Of a stretch of 64,000 nucleotides of DNA, positions 50,901 through 64,000 are shown piece by piece (the stretch's first letter is position 1; every line of letters starts with the position of its first letter). The DNA is from Apium graveolens (taxonomy: Eukaryota; Streptophyta; Magnoliopsida; Apiales; Apiaceae). The stretch lies in assembly GCF_009905375.1 (NCBI RefSeq), contig NW_027417650.1, positions 52,551 through 116,550 of the forward strand, written 5' to 3'. The notes beneath the pieces were generated by a model. That model ran no database searches. It was not told the origin of the DNA and saw only the letters and a list, made by a program, of their open reading frames with translations. A program made the position numbers and the translations under genes.

Positions 50901-53460
50901 AGAATTAACATGTTGACATCATAAACATGCAATTTGATATCTTTTTACCACCTATTAATGCCACTTTCAAACAAGTTAATTTTGTTCCACATTTTGGCTC
51001 TAATCAACCATTTAAGTCACTCTTCACCATATTAGTCACTTTGCACCCTATAAGAGTCAGTTGTCACCATATATTGATACAATTAACATGTTAACATCAT
51101 GTACATGCAATTAGACATCCTTTAACCACCTCTTGGTACCCATTTCCTACAAGTTAATTTTGCTCCACATTTTGGCTCTAATCAATCATGTAAGTGACTT
51201 CTCACTATATTAGAGTCACTTTGCACCTTATGAGAGTCAATTGCCATCATATATTGGTAAAATTGAAATGTTAACATCATGTACATGCAATTAGAAATCC
51301 TTTTACCACCTCTTAGTGCCACATTCATACAAGTCAATTTTGGTCCACATTTTGGTTCTAATTAACCATGTAAGTCACTTTTCACCATATTAGAGTCATT
51401 TTGCACCCTATATGATTCACTTTCCACAATCTATTTGTATAATTAACATGTTAACATCATATACATCCAATTTGATATCCTTTTACAACCTCTTAGTTCC
51501 ACTTTCATACAGGTCAATTTTGTTCCACATTTTGGTTCTAATCAACCATGTAAGTCACTTTTCACCATATTAGAGTCACTTTGCGCCCTATAAGAGTCAC
51601 TTTCCACCATACATACAACAATTAACATGTTAACATTATATACATCCAATTTTACATCCTTTTACCACCTATTAATGTCACTTTCATACAAGTTAATTTT
51701 GTTCCACATTTTGGGTCTAATCAACCATGTAAGTCAATTTTCACCATATTAGAGTCACTTTGCACCCTATAAGAGTCACTTTCACCATATATTGATACAA
51801 TTAATATGTTAACATCATGTACATGCAATTAGACATCCTTTAACAACCTCTTGGTACCCCTTTCCTACAAGTTAATTATCGGCCACATTTTGGCTCTTAT
51901 CAATCATTAAGTGACTTCTCACCATATTAGGTCACTTTGCACCATATAAGAGTCACTAACCATCATATATTGGTACAATTAACATGTTAACATCATGTAC
52001 ATGCAATTAGAAATCCTTTACCACCTCTTAGTGCCACATTCATACGAGTCAATTTTGTTCCACATTTTGGTTCTAATTAACCATGTAAGTGACTTTTCAA
52101 CACATTAGAGTCATTTTGCACCTTATATGAGTCACTTTCCACAATCTATTTGTATAATTAACATGTTAACATCATATACATCCAATTTGATATCCTTTTA
52201 CCACCTCTTGGTTCCACTTTCATACAGGTTAATTTTGTTCCACATTTTGGTTCTAATAAACCAAGTCACTTTTCAACATATTAGAGTCACTTTGCACCCT
52301 ATAAGAGTCACTTTCCACCATACATACAACAATTAACATGTTAACATTATATACATCCAATTTGACATCCTTTTACCACCTATTAATGTCACTTTCATAA
52401 AAGTTAATTTTGTTCCACATTTTGGCTCTAATCAACCATTTAAGTCACTCTTCACCGTATTAGAGTCACTTTGCACCCTATAAGAGTCAGTTGTCACCAT
52501 ATATTGATACAATTAACATGTTAACATCATGTACATGCAATTAGACATCCTTTAACCACCTCTTGGTACCCATTTTCTACAAGTTAATTTTGAGCCATCA
52601 TATATTGGTAAAATTAACATGTTAACATCATGTACATACAATTAGAAATCCTTTTACCACCTCTTAGTTCCACTTTCATACAGGTCAATTTTGTTCCACA
52701 TTTTGGTTCTAATTAACCATGTAAATCACTTTTCACCATATTAGAGTCACTTTGCACCCAATAAGAGTCACTTTCCGCCATATATATAACAATTAACAAA
52801 TTAACATCATATACATCCAATTTGACATCCTTTTACCACCTATTAATGCTACTTTCATATAAGTTAATTTTGTTCTACATTTTAGCTCTAATCAACCATG
52901 TAAGTCACTTTTCTACATATTAGAGTCACTTTGCATCCTATAAGAGTCATTTTCTACCATATATTGATACAATTAACATGTTAACATCATGTACATGCAA
53001 TTAGACATCCTTAACCCCCTCTTGGTACACTTTTCGTACAAGTCAATTTTTGGCCACATTTTGGCTCTAATGAATCATGTAAGTGACTTCTCACCATATT
53101 AGAGTCACTTTGCACCTTATAAGAGTCACTTGCCATCATATATTGGTACAATTAACATGTTAACATCATGTACATACAATTAGAAATTCTTTACCACCTC
53201 TTAGTGCCACATTCATACGAGTCAATTTTGTTCCACATTTTGGTTCTAATTAACCATGTAAGTCACTTTTCACCATATTAGAGTCATTTTGCACCCTATA
53301 TGAGTCACTTTCCACAATCTATTTGTATAATTAACATGTTAACATCATATACATCCAATTTGACATCCTTTTACCACCTATTAATGTCACTTTCATACAA
53401 GTTAATATTGTTCCACATTTTGGCTCTAATCAACCATGTAAGTCAATTTTCACCATATTA
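35946..53460 (+). repeat. Satellite block III: irregular higher-order structure
   Basis: The same monomer types continue, but A' landmarks (35946, 38981, 42216, 45421, 47622, 50808) are spaced 3035, 3235, 3205, 2201 and 3186 bp apart. Many partial or fused monomers occur, for example at 42320 (A' joined to a D' tail, about 207 bp lost), 47295 (A joined to C with extra subrepeats), 49310 and 52596. Substitutions between equivalent monomers are more frequent than in 14757-31000. Nothing other than satellite is seen. Confidence 0.8.
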
Positions 53461-55960
53461 GAGTCACTTTGCACCCTATAAGAGTCACTTTCACCATATA
53501 TTGATACAATTAACATGTTAACATCATGTACATGCAATTAGACATCCTTTAACCACCTCTTGGTACCCCTTTCCTACAAGTTAATTTTCGGCCACATTTT
53601 GGCTCTTATCAATCATGTAAGTAACTTCTCACCATATTAGAGTCACTTTGCACCTTATAAGAGTCACTTGCCATCATATATTGGTAGAATTAACATGTTC
53701 ACATCATAAACATGCAATTTGATATCATTTTACCACCTATTAATGCCACTTTCAAACAAGTTAATTTTGTTCCACATTTTGGCTCTAATCAACCATTTAA
53801 TTCACTCTTCACCATATTAGAGTCACTTTGCACCCTATAAGAGTCAGTTGTCACCATATATTGATACAATTAACATGTTAACATCATGTAAATGCAATTA
53901 GACATCCTTTAACCACCTCTTGGTACCCATTTCTTACAAGTTAATTTTGACTTCTCACTATATTAGAGTCACTTTGCACCTTATAAGAGTCACTTGCCAT
54001 CATATATTGGTACAATTAACATGTTAACATCATGTACATGCAATTAGAAATCCTTTTAACACCTCTTAGTGCCACATTCATACAAGTCAATTTTGGTCAA
54101 CATTTTGGTTCTAATTAACCATGTAAGTCACTTTTCACCGTATTAGAGTCATTTTGCACCCTATATGATTCACTTTCCACAATCTATTTGTATAATTAAT
54201 ATGTTAACATCATATATATCCAATTTGATATCCTTTTACCACCTCTTAGTTCCACTTTCATACAGGTCAATTTTGTTCCACATTTTGGTTCTAATCAACC
54301 ATGTACGTCACTTTTCACCATATTAGAGTCACTTTGCACCCTATAAGAGTCACTTTCCACCATACATATAACAAATAACATGATAACATTATATACATCC
54401 AATTTGACATCCTTTTACCATCTATTAATGTCACTTTCATACAAGTTAATTTTGTTCCACATTTTGGCTCTAATCAACCATTTAAGTCACTCTTCACCGT
54501 ATTAGAGTCACTTTGCACCCTATAAGAGTTAGTTGTCACCATATATTGATACAGTTAACATGTTAACATCATGTAGATGCAATTAGACATCCTTTAACCA
54601 TCTCTTGGTACCCATTTCCTACAAGTTAATTTTGGGCCACATTTTGGCTCTAATCAATCATGTAAGTGACTTCTCACTATATTAGAGTCACTTTGCACCT
54701 TATAAGAGTCAGTTGCCATCATATATTGGTAAAATTAACATGTTAACATCATGTACATACAATTATAAATCCTTTACCACCTCTTAGTGCCACATTCATA
54801 CGAGTAAATTTTGTTCCACATTTTGGTTCTAATTAACCATGTAAATCACTTTTCACCATATTAGAGTCACTTTGCACCCTATAAGAGTCACTTTCTGCCA
54901 TATATATAACAATTAACATGTTAACATCATATACATCCAATTTGACATCCTTTTACCACTTATTAATGCTACTTTCATACAAGTTAATTTTGTTCTACAT
55001 TTTAGCTCTAATCAACCATGTAAGTCACTTTTCTACATATTAGAGTCACTTTGCATACTATAAGAGTCACTTTCCACCATATATTGATACAATTAACATG
55101 TTAACATCATGTACATGCAATTAGACATCCTTTAACCACCTCTTGGTACCCTTTTCGTACAAGTCAATTTTTGGCCACATTTTGGCTCTAATCAATCATG
55201 TAAGTGACTTCTCACCATATAAGAGTCACTTTGCACCTTATAAGAGTCACTTGCCATCATATATTGGTACAATTAACATGTTAACATCATGTACATACAA
55301 TTAGAAATCCTTTACCACCTCTTAAAGCCACATTCATACGAGTCAATTTTGTTCCATAATTTGGTTCTAATTAACCATGTAAGTCACTTTTCACCATATT
55401 AGAGTCATTTTGCACCCTATATGAGTCACTTTCCACAATCTATTTGTATAATTAACATGTTAACAACATATACATCCAATTTGATATCCTTTTACCATCT
55501 CTTAGTTCCACTTTCATACAGGTCAATTTTGTTCCACATTTTGGTTCTAATCAACCATGTAAGTCACTTTTCACCATATTAGAGTCACTTTGCACCCTAT
55601 AAGAGTCACTTTCCACCATACATACAACAATTAACATGTTAACATTATATACATCCAATTTGACATCCTTTTACCACCTATTAATGTCACTTTCGTACAA
55701 GTTAATTTTGTTCCACATTTTGGCTCTAATCAACCATGTAAGTCAATTTTCACCATATTAGAGTCACTTTGCACCCTATAAGAGTCACTTTCACCATATA
55801 TTGATACAATTAACATGTTAACATCATGTACATGCAATTAGACATCCTTTAACCACCTCTTGGTACCCCTTTCCTACAAGTTAATTTTCGGCCACATTTT
55901 GGCTCTTATCAATCATGTAAGTGACTTCTCACCATATTAGACTCACTTTGCACCTTATAA
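53461..55960 (+). repeat. 2500-bp tandem duplication in satellite, copy 1
   Basis: Private markers recur exactly 2500 bp later: the deleted A monomer TTAATTTTGACTTCTC (53941 and 56441), TCTGCCATATATATAAC (about 54894 and 57394), CTCTTAAAGCC (about 55319 and 57819) and ACTCACTTTG (55941 and 58441). Confidence 0.82.
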
Positions 55961-58460
55961 GAGTCACTTTGCATCCTATAAGAGTCACTTTCACCATATA
56001 TTGATACAATTAACATGTTAACATCATGTACATGCAATTAGACATCCTTTAACCACCTCTTGGTACCCCTTTCCTACAAGTTAATTTTCGGCCACATTTT
56101 GGCTCTTATCAATCATATAAGTAACTTCTCACCATATTAGAGTCACTTTGCACCTTATAAGAGTCACTTGCCATCATATATTGGTAGAATTAACATGTTC
56201 ACATCATAAACATGCAATTTGATATCCTTTTACCACCTATTAATGCCACTTTCAAACAAGTTAATTTTGTTCCACATTTTGGCTCTAATCAACCATTTAA
56301 GGCACTCTTCACCATATTAGAGTCACTTTGCACCCTATAAGAGTCAGTTGTCACCATATATTGATACAATTAACATGTTAACATCATGTAAATGCAATTA
56401 GACATCCTTTAACCACCTCTTGGTACCCATTTCTTACAAGTTAATTTTGACTTCTCACTATATTAGAGTCACTTTGCACCTTATAAGAGTCACTTGCCAT
56501 CATATATTGGTACAATTAACATGTTAACATCATGTACATGCAATTAGAAATCCTTTTACCACCTCTTAGTGCCACATTCATACAAGTCAATTTTGGTCCA
56601 CATTTTGGTTCTAATTAACCATGTAAGTCACTTTTCACCATATTAGAGTCATTTTGCACCCTATATGATTCACTTTCCACAATCTATTTGTATAATTAAT
56701 ATGTTAACATCATATACATCCAATTTGATATCATTTTACCACCTCTTAGTTCCACTTTCATACAGGTCAATTTTGTTCCACATTTTGGTTCTAATCAACC
56801 ATGTAAGTCACTTTTCAACATATTAGAGTCACTTTGCACCCTATAAGAGTCACTTTCCACCATACATATAACAAATAACATGTTAACATTATATACATCC
56901 AATTTGACATCCTTTTACCATCTATTAATGTCACTTTCATACAAGTTAATTTTGTTCCACATTTTGGCTCTAATCAACCATTTAAGTCACTCTTCACCGT
57001 ATTAGAGTCACTTTGCACCCTATAAGAGTCAGTTGTCACCATATATTGATACAGTTAACATGTTAACATCATGTACATGCAATTAGACATCCTTTAACCA
57101 TCTCTTGGTACCCATTTCCTACAAGTTAATTTTGGGCCACATTTTGGCTCTAATCAATCATGTAAGTGACTTCTCACTATATTAGAGTCACTTTGCACCT
57201 TATAAGAGTCAGTTGCCATCATATATTGGTAAAATTAACATGTTAACATCATGTACATACAATTACAAATCCTTTACCACCTCTTAGTGCCACATTCATA
57301 CGAGTAAATTTTGTTCCACATTTTGGTTCTAATTAACCATGTAAATCACTTTTCACCATATTAGAGTCACTTTGCACCCTATAAGAGTCACTTTCTGCCA
57401 TATATATAACAATTAACATGTTAACATCATATACATCCAATTTGACATCCTTTTACCACTTATTAAAGCTACTTTCATACAAGTTAATTTTGTTCTACAT
57501 TTTAGCTCTAATCAACCATGTAAGTCACTTTTCTACATATTAGAGTCACTTTGCATACTATAAGAGTCACTTTCCACCATATATTGATACAATTAACATG
57601 TTAACATCATGTACATGCAATTAGACATCCTTTAACCACCTCTTGGTACCCTTTTCGTACAAGTCAATTTTTGGCCACATTTTGGCTCTAATCAATCATG
57701 TAAGTGACTTCTCACCATATAAGAGTCACTTTGCACCTTATAAGAGTCACTTGCCATCATATATTGGTACAATTAACATGTTAACATCATGTACATACAA
57801 TTAGAAATCCTTTACCACCTCTTAAAGCCACATTCATACGAGTCAATTTTGTTCCACAATTTGGTTCTAATTAACCATGTAAGTCACTTTTCACTATATT
57901 AGAGTCATTTTGCACCCTATATGAGTCACTTTCCACAATCTATTTGTATAATTAACATGTTAACAACATATACATCCAATTTGATATCCTTTTACCATCT
58001 CTTAGTTCCACTTTCATACAGGTCAATTTTGTTCCACATTTTGGTTCTAATCAACCATGTAAGTCACTTTTCACCATATTAGAGTCACTTTGCACCCTAT
58101 AAGAGTCACTTTCCACCATACATACAACAATTAACATGTTAACATTATATACATCCAATTTGACATCCTTTTACCACCTATTAATGTCACTTTCATACAA
58201 GTTAATTTTGTTCCACATTTTGGCTCTAATCAACCATGTAAGTCAATTTTCACCATATTAGAGTCACTTTGCACCCTATAAGAGTCACTTTCACCATATA
58301 TTGATACAATTAACATGTTAACATCATGTACATGCAATTAGACATCCTTTAACCACCTCTTGGTACCCCTTTCCTACAAGTTAATTTTCGGCCACATTTT
58401 GGCTCTTATCAATCATGTAAGTGACTTCTCACCATATTAGACTCACTTTGCACCTTATAA
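55961..58460 (+). repeat. 2500-bp tandem duplication in satellite, copy 2
   Basis: This is the second copy of 53461-55960. Its left joint lies inside the 21-bp subrepeats (about 55941-55985), leaving a monomer with one extra subrepeat. Only scattered substitutions separate the copies. Confidence 0.82.
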
Positions 58461-61400
58461 GAGTCACTTGCCATCATATATTGGTACAATTAACATGTTA
58501 ACATCATGTACATGCAATTAGAAATCCTTTACCACCTCTTAGTGCCACATTCATATGAGTCAATTTTGTTCCACATTTTGGTTCTAATTAACCATGTAAG
58601 TCACTTTTCACCATATTAGAGTCATTTTGCACCCTATATGAGTCACTTTCCACAATCTATTTGTATAATTAACATGTTAACATCATATACATCCAATTTG
58701 ATATCCTTTTGCCACCTCTTAGTTCCACTTTCATACAGGTCAATTTTGTTCCACATTTTGGTTCTAATCGACCATGCAAGTCACTTTTCAACATATTAGA
58801 GTCACTTTGCACCCTATAAGAGTCACTTTCCACCATACATACAACAATTAACATGTTAACATTATATACATCCAATTTGACATCCTTTACCACCTATTAA
58901 TGTCACTTTCATACAAGTTAATTTTGTTCCACATTTTGACTCTAATCAACCATTTAAGTCACTCTTCACCGTATTAGAGTCACTTTGCACCCTATAAGAG
59001 TCAGTTGTCACCATATATTGATACAATTAACATGTTAACATCATGTACATGCAATTAGACATCCTTTAACCACCTCTTGGTACCCATTTCCTACAAGTTA
59101 ATTTTGGGCAACATTTTGGCTCTAATCAATCATGTAAGTGACTTCTCACTATATTAGAGTCACTTTGCACCTTATAAAAGTCACTTGCCATCAAATATTA
59201 GTAAAATTAACATGTTAACATCATGTACATACAATTAGAAATCCTTTACCACCTCTTAGTGCCACATTCATACGACTCAATTTTGTTCCACATTTTGGTT
59301 CTAATTAACCATGTAAATCACTTTTCACCATATTAGAGTCACTTTGCACCCTATGAGAGTCATTTTCCGCCATATATATAACAATTAACATGTTAACATC
59401 ATATACATCCAATTTGACATCCTTTTACCACCTATTAATGCTACTTTCATACAAGTTAATTTTGTTCTACATTTTAGCTCTAATCAACCATGTAAGTCAC
59501 TTTTCTACATATTAGAGTCACTTTGCATACTATAAGAGTCACTTTCCACCATATATTGATACAATTAACATGTTAACATCATGTGCATGCAATTAGACAT
59601 CCTTTAACCACCTTTTGGTACCCTTTTCGTACAAGTCAATTTTTGGCCACATTTTGGCTCTAATCAATCATGTAAGTGACTTCTCACCATATAAGAGTCA
59701 CTTTGCACCTTATAAGAGTCACTTGCCATCATATATTGGTACAATTAACATGTTAACATCATGTACATACTATTAGAAATCCTTTACCACCTCTTAGTGC
59801 CACATTTATACGAGTCAATTTTGTTCCACATTTTGGTTCTAATTAACCATGTATGTCACTTTTCACCATATTAGAGTCATTTTGCACCCTATATGAGTCA
59901 CTTTCCACAATCTATTTGTATAATTAACATGTTAATATCATATACATCCAATTTGATATCCTTTTACCACCTCTTAGTTCCACTTTCATACAGCTCAATT
60001 TTGTTCCACATTTTGGTTCTAATCAACCATGTAAGTCACTTTTCACCATATTAGAGTCACTTTGCGCCCTATAAGAGTCACTTTCCACATACATACAACA
60101 ATTAACATGTTAACATTATATACATCCAATTTGACATCCTTTTACCACCTATTAATGTCACTTTCATACAAGTTAATTTTGTTCTACATTTTGGCTCTTA
60201 TCAACCATGTAAGTCAATTTTCACCATATTTGAGTCACTTTGCACCCTATAAGAGTCACTTTCACCATATATTGATACAATTAACATGTTAACATCATGT
60301 ACATGCAATTAGACATCCTTTGACCACCTCTTGGTACCCCTTTCCTACAAGTTAATTTTCGGCCACATTTTGGCTCTTATCAATCATATAAGTGACTTCT
60401 CACCATATTAGAGTCACTTTGCACCTTATAAGAGTCACTTGCCATCATATATTGGTAGAATTAACATGTTCACATCATAAACATGCAATTTGATATCCTT
60501 TTACCACCTATTAATGCCACTTTCAAACAAGTTAATTTTGTTCCACATTTTGGCTCTAATCAACCATTTAAGTCACTCTTCACCATATTAGAGTCACTTT
60601 GCACCCTATAAGAGTCAGTTGTCATCATATATTGATACAATTAACATGTTAACATCATGTACATGCAATTAGACATCCTTTAACCACCTCTTGGTACCCA
60701 TTTCCTACAAGTTAATTTTGGGCCACATTTGGCTCTAATCAATCATGTAAGTGACTTCTCACTATATTAGAGTCACTTTGCACCTTATAAGAGTCACTTG
60801 CCATCATATATTGGTACAATTAACATGTTAACATCATATACATGCAATTAGAAATCCTTTTACCACCTCTTAGTGCCACATTCATACAAGTCAATTTTGG
60901 TCCACATTTTGGTTCTAATTAACCATGTAAGTCACTTTTCACCATATTAGAGTCATTTTGTACCCTATATGATTCACTTTCCACAATCTATTTGTATAAT
61001 TAACATGTTAACATCATATACATCCAATTTGATATCCTTTTACCACCTCTTAGTTCCACTTTCATACAGGTCAATTTTGTTCCACATTTTGGTTCTAATC
61101 AACCATGTAAGTCACTTTTCACCATATTAGAGTCACTTTGCGCCCTATAAGAGTCACTTTCCACCATACATACAACAATTAACATGTTAACATTATATAC
61201 ATCCAATTTGACATCCTTTTACCACCTATTAATGTCACTTTCATACAAGTTAATTTTGTTCCACATTTTGGCTCTAATCAACCATGTAAGTCAATTTTCA
61301 CCATATTAGAGTCACTTTGCACCCTATAAGAGCCACTTTCACCATATATTGATACAATTAACATGTTAACATCATGTACATGCAATTAGACATCCTTTAA

Positions 61401-62299
61401 CCACCTCTTGGTACCCCTTTCCTACAAGTTAATTTTCGGCCACATTTTGGCTCTTATCAATCATGTAAGTGACTTCTCACCATATTAGAGTCACTTTGCA
61501 CCTTATAAGAGTCACTTGCCATCATATATTGGTACAATTAACATGTTAACATCATGTACATGCAATTAGAAATCCTTTACCACCTCTTAGTGCCACATTA
61601 TACGAGTCAATTTTGTTCCACATTTTGGTTCTAATTAACCATGTAAGTCACTTTTCACCATATTAGAGTCATTTTGCACCCTATATGAGTCACTTTCCAC
61701 AATCTATTTGTATAATTAACATGTTAACATCATATACATCCAATTTGATATCCTTTTACCACCTCTTAGTTCCACTTTCATACAGGTCAATTTGTTCCAC
61801 ATTTTTGTTCTAATCAACCATGTAAGTCACTTTTCAACATATTAGAGTCACTTTGCACCCTATAAGAGTCACTTTCCACCATACATACAACAATTAACAT
61901 GTTAACATTATATACATCCAATTTGACATCCTTTTACCACCTATTAATGTCACTTTCATACAAGTTAATTTTGTTCCACATTTTGGCTCTAATCAACCAT
62001 TTAAGTCACTCTTCACCGTATTAGAGTCACTTTGCACACTATAAGAGTCAGTTGTCACCAATATATTGATACAATTAACATGTTAACATCATGTACATGC
62101 AATTAGACATCCTTTAACCACCTCTTGGTACCCATTTCCTACAAGTCAATTTTGGGCCACATTTTGGCTCTAATCAATCATGTAAGTGACTTCTCACCAT
62201 ATTAGAGTCACTTTGCACCTTATAAGAGTCACTTGCCATCATATATTGGTACAATTAACATGTTAACATCATGTACATGCAATTAGAAATCCTTTTACC
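58461..62299 (+). repeat. Satellite block V: degenerate array
   Basis: Ordinary ABCD-type monomers with scattered substitutions and one A' at 60364 (4271 bp after the previous one at 56093). Nothing but satellite is visible. Confidence 0.8.
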
Positions 62300-64000
62300 A
62301 CCTCTTAGTGCCACATTCATACAGTCAATTTTGTCCACATTTTGGTTCTAATTAACCATGTAAGTCACTTTTCACCATATTAGAGTCATTTTGCACCCTA
62401 TATGAGTCACTTTCCACCATTAGTATAATTAACATGTTAACATCATATACATCCAATTTGACATCCTTTTACCACCTATTAATTCCACTTTCATACAGTC
62501 AATTTTGTTCCACATTTTGGTTCTAATCAACCATGTAAGTCACTTTTCACCATATTAGAGTCACTTTGCACCTATAAGAGTCACTTTCCACCATATATAC
62601 AATTAACATGTTAACATCATATACATCCAATTTGACATCCTTTAAACCACCTCTTGGTACCCTTTTCGTACAAGTCAATTTTTGGCCACATTTTGGCTCT
62701 AATCAATCATGTAAGTGACTGCTCACCATATTAGAGTCACTTTGCACCTATAAGAGTCCAGGTGTCACCATATATTGATACAATTAACATGTTAACATCA
62801 TGTACATGCAATTAGACATCCTTTAACCACCTCTTGGTACCCATTTCCTACCAAGTTAATTTTGGGCGACATTTTGGCTCTAATCAATCATGTAAGTGAC
62901 TTCTCACTATATTAGAGTCACTTTGCACCTTATAAGAGTCACTTGCCATCATATATTGGTACAATTACATGTTAACATCATGTACATGCAATTAGAAATC
63001 CTTTTACCACCTCATTAGTGCCACATTCATACAAGTCAATTTTGGTCCACATTTTGGTTCTAATTAACCATGTAAGTCACTTTTCACCATATTAGAGTCA
63101 TTTTGCACCCTATATGATTCACTTTCTACAATCTATTAGTATAATTAACATGTTAACATCATATACATCCAATTTGACATCTTTTTACCACCTCTTAGTT
63201 ATAATTTCATACATGTCAATTTTGTTCCACATTTTGGTTCTAATCAACCATGTAAATCACTTTTTCACCATATTAGGGTCACTTTGCACCCTATAAGAGT
63301 CACTTTCCACCATATATATAACATTAACATGTTAACATCATATACATCCATTTGACATCCTTTTACCAAACTATTAATGCTACTTTCATACAAGTTAATT
63401 TTGTTCCACATTTTGGCTCTAATCAACCATGTCACTTTTCACCATATTAGAGTCACTTTGCATATAAGAGTCACTTCCACCATATATTGATACAATTAAC
63501 ATGTTAACATCATGTACATGCAATTAGACATCCTTTAACCACCTCTTGGTACCCCTTTCCTACAAGTAATTTTGGGCCACATTTTGGCTATAATCATCAT
63601 ATAAGTGACTTCTCACCATATTAGAGTCACTTTGCACCTTATAAGAGTCACTTGCCATCATATATTGGTACAATTAACATGTTACATCATGTACATACAA
63701 TTAGAAATCATTTTACAACCTCTTAGTGCCACATTCATACAAGTCAATTTTGGTCCACATTTTGGTTCTAATTAACCATGTAAGTCACTTTTCACCATAT
63801 TAGAGTCATTTTGCACCCTATATGATCACTTTCCACAATCTATTTGTATAATTAACATGTTAACATCATATACATCCAATTTGACATCTTTTACCACCTC
63901 TTAGTTACTTTCATACAGATCAATTTTGTTCCACATTTTGGTTCTAATCAACCATGTAAATCACTTTTCACCATATTAGAGTCACTTTGCACCCTAGAAG
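62300..64000 (+). repeat. Satellite block VI: indel-rich end of the window
   Basis: Monomers are still of the same family but carry many 1-2 bp losses and a few gains: GCACCTATAAG near 62568, CAATTACATG near 62963, CCTCATTAG near 63010, AACATTAAC near 63321, CATCCATTTGAC near 63346, CAAGTAATTTT near 63564 and GTTACATCATG near 63680. The density is clearly above that of earlier blocks. Confidence 0.75.

Larger units (their letters stand above)
11896..64000 (+). repeat. Satellite DNA array, 179-180 bp monomers, about 290 copies
   Basis: The landmark CACATTTTGG recurs every 179-180 bp (for example 13141, 13321, 13501, 13681, 13860, 14040, 14219). All monomers are in the same orientation and the array leaves the window on the right. 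Four types follow in fixed order. A has GGCTCTAATCAATCATG and TGGTACAATTAAC. B has GGTTCTAATTAACC and CACAATCTATT. C has GGTTCTAATCAACC and CATACATACAACAATT. D has GGCTCTAATCAACC and TTGATACAATTA. The length is close to plant nucleosome spacing, as in many centromeric and subtelomeric satellites. Open frames inside it repeat with the array and are not genes. I do not recognise it as a named family. Confidence 0.95.

Noticed and set aside
30442..64000. Other 60-99 codon frames in the satellite on both strands
   Set aside because: Each spans monomer boundaries and is built of the same repeated residues (for example SFYHLL and FHILALI). They reflect monomer periodicity, not coding.
11896..64000. 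CRISPR-like repeat-spacer structure
   Set aside because: Repeats are contiguous 179-bp monomers with no unique spacers, in a plant context.
11896..64000. CENP-B box or telomere repeat within the satellite
   Set aside because: I found no match to the CENP-B box core or to TTTAGGG arrays while reading; the palindromes noted are different.

Overview
The window is non-coding repetitive plant DNA. I found no gene I can support, no tRNA or rRNA gene and no CRISPR array. It has two parts: a tandem LTR-retrotransposon cluster (1-11895) and a satellite array (11896-64000) that continues past the right edge. The initiator-tRNA-Met primer site, the TGTAATATCC...TTACA LTR ends and the 179-180 bp AT-rich satellite all point to a flowering plant, and the setting looks pericentromeric, subtelomeric or knob-like. 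I cannot name the species.

Part 1 (1-11895) reads LTR - internal - LTR - internal - LTR, all on the + strand. LTR1 (1-3628) is cut by the window edge, LTR2 (4723-10147, 5425 bp) is complete, and LTR3 (11243-11895) keeps only its first 653 bp. The two internal regions (3629-4722 and 10148-11242) are about 1.09 kb each. Each has a primer-binding site just inside the upstream LTR and a purine-rich tract just before the next LTR, and neither has gag or pol. This is a non-autonomous, LARD-like Ty3/gypsy derivative, probably of Tekay/Del type. The two 6.5 kb units look almost identical; I saw only an 11-bp copy-number change and a 1-bp indel. Unequal recombination between LTRs is the likely origin.

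Part 2 (11896-64000) is a direct tandem array of about 290 monomers. Four monomer types (A, B, C, D) follow one another in fixed order, giving a tetramer of about 717 bp. From 14757 to 35945 there is a further level. A two-monomer module (an A/C chimera, A', followed by a D variant) is inserted after every two to four tetramers. Higher-order units therefore contain 10, 14, 14, 14, 10, 14, 14, 18 and 10 monomers, always 4n+2. Inside each monomer are three tandem subrepeats of about 21 bp, and several rearrangement points fall in register with them. From about 36 kb rightward the order becomes irregular, with many partial monomers, including a 2500-bp tandem duplication (53461-58460). The last 1.7 kb is unusually rich in 1-bp indels.

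The LTR cluster and the satellite meet at 11891-11895 in a 5-bp microhomology, which suggests an illegitimate join. A small poly(A)-type retroposed insertion with a target-site duplication lies in the satellite at about 14955-15003. The main interest of the window is the record of how a plant satellite grows at the 21-bp, 179-bp, 717-bp and 2.5-kb levels.
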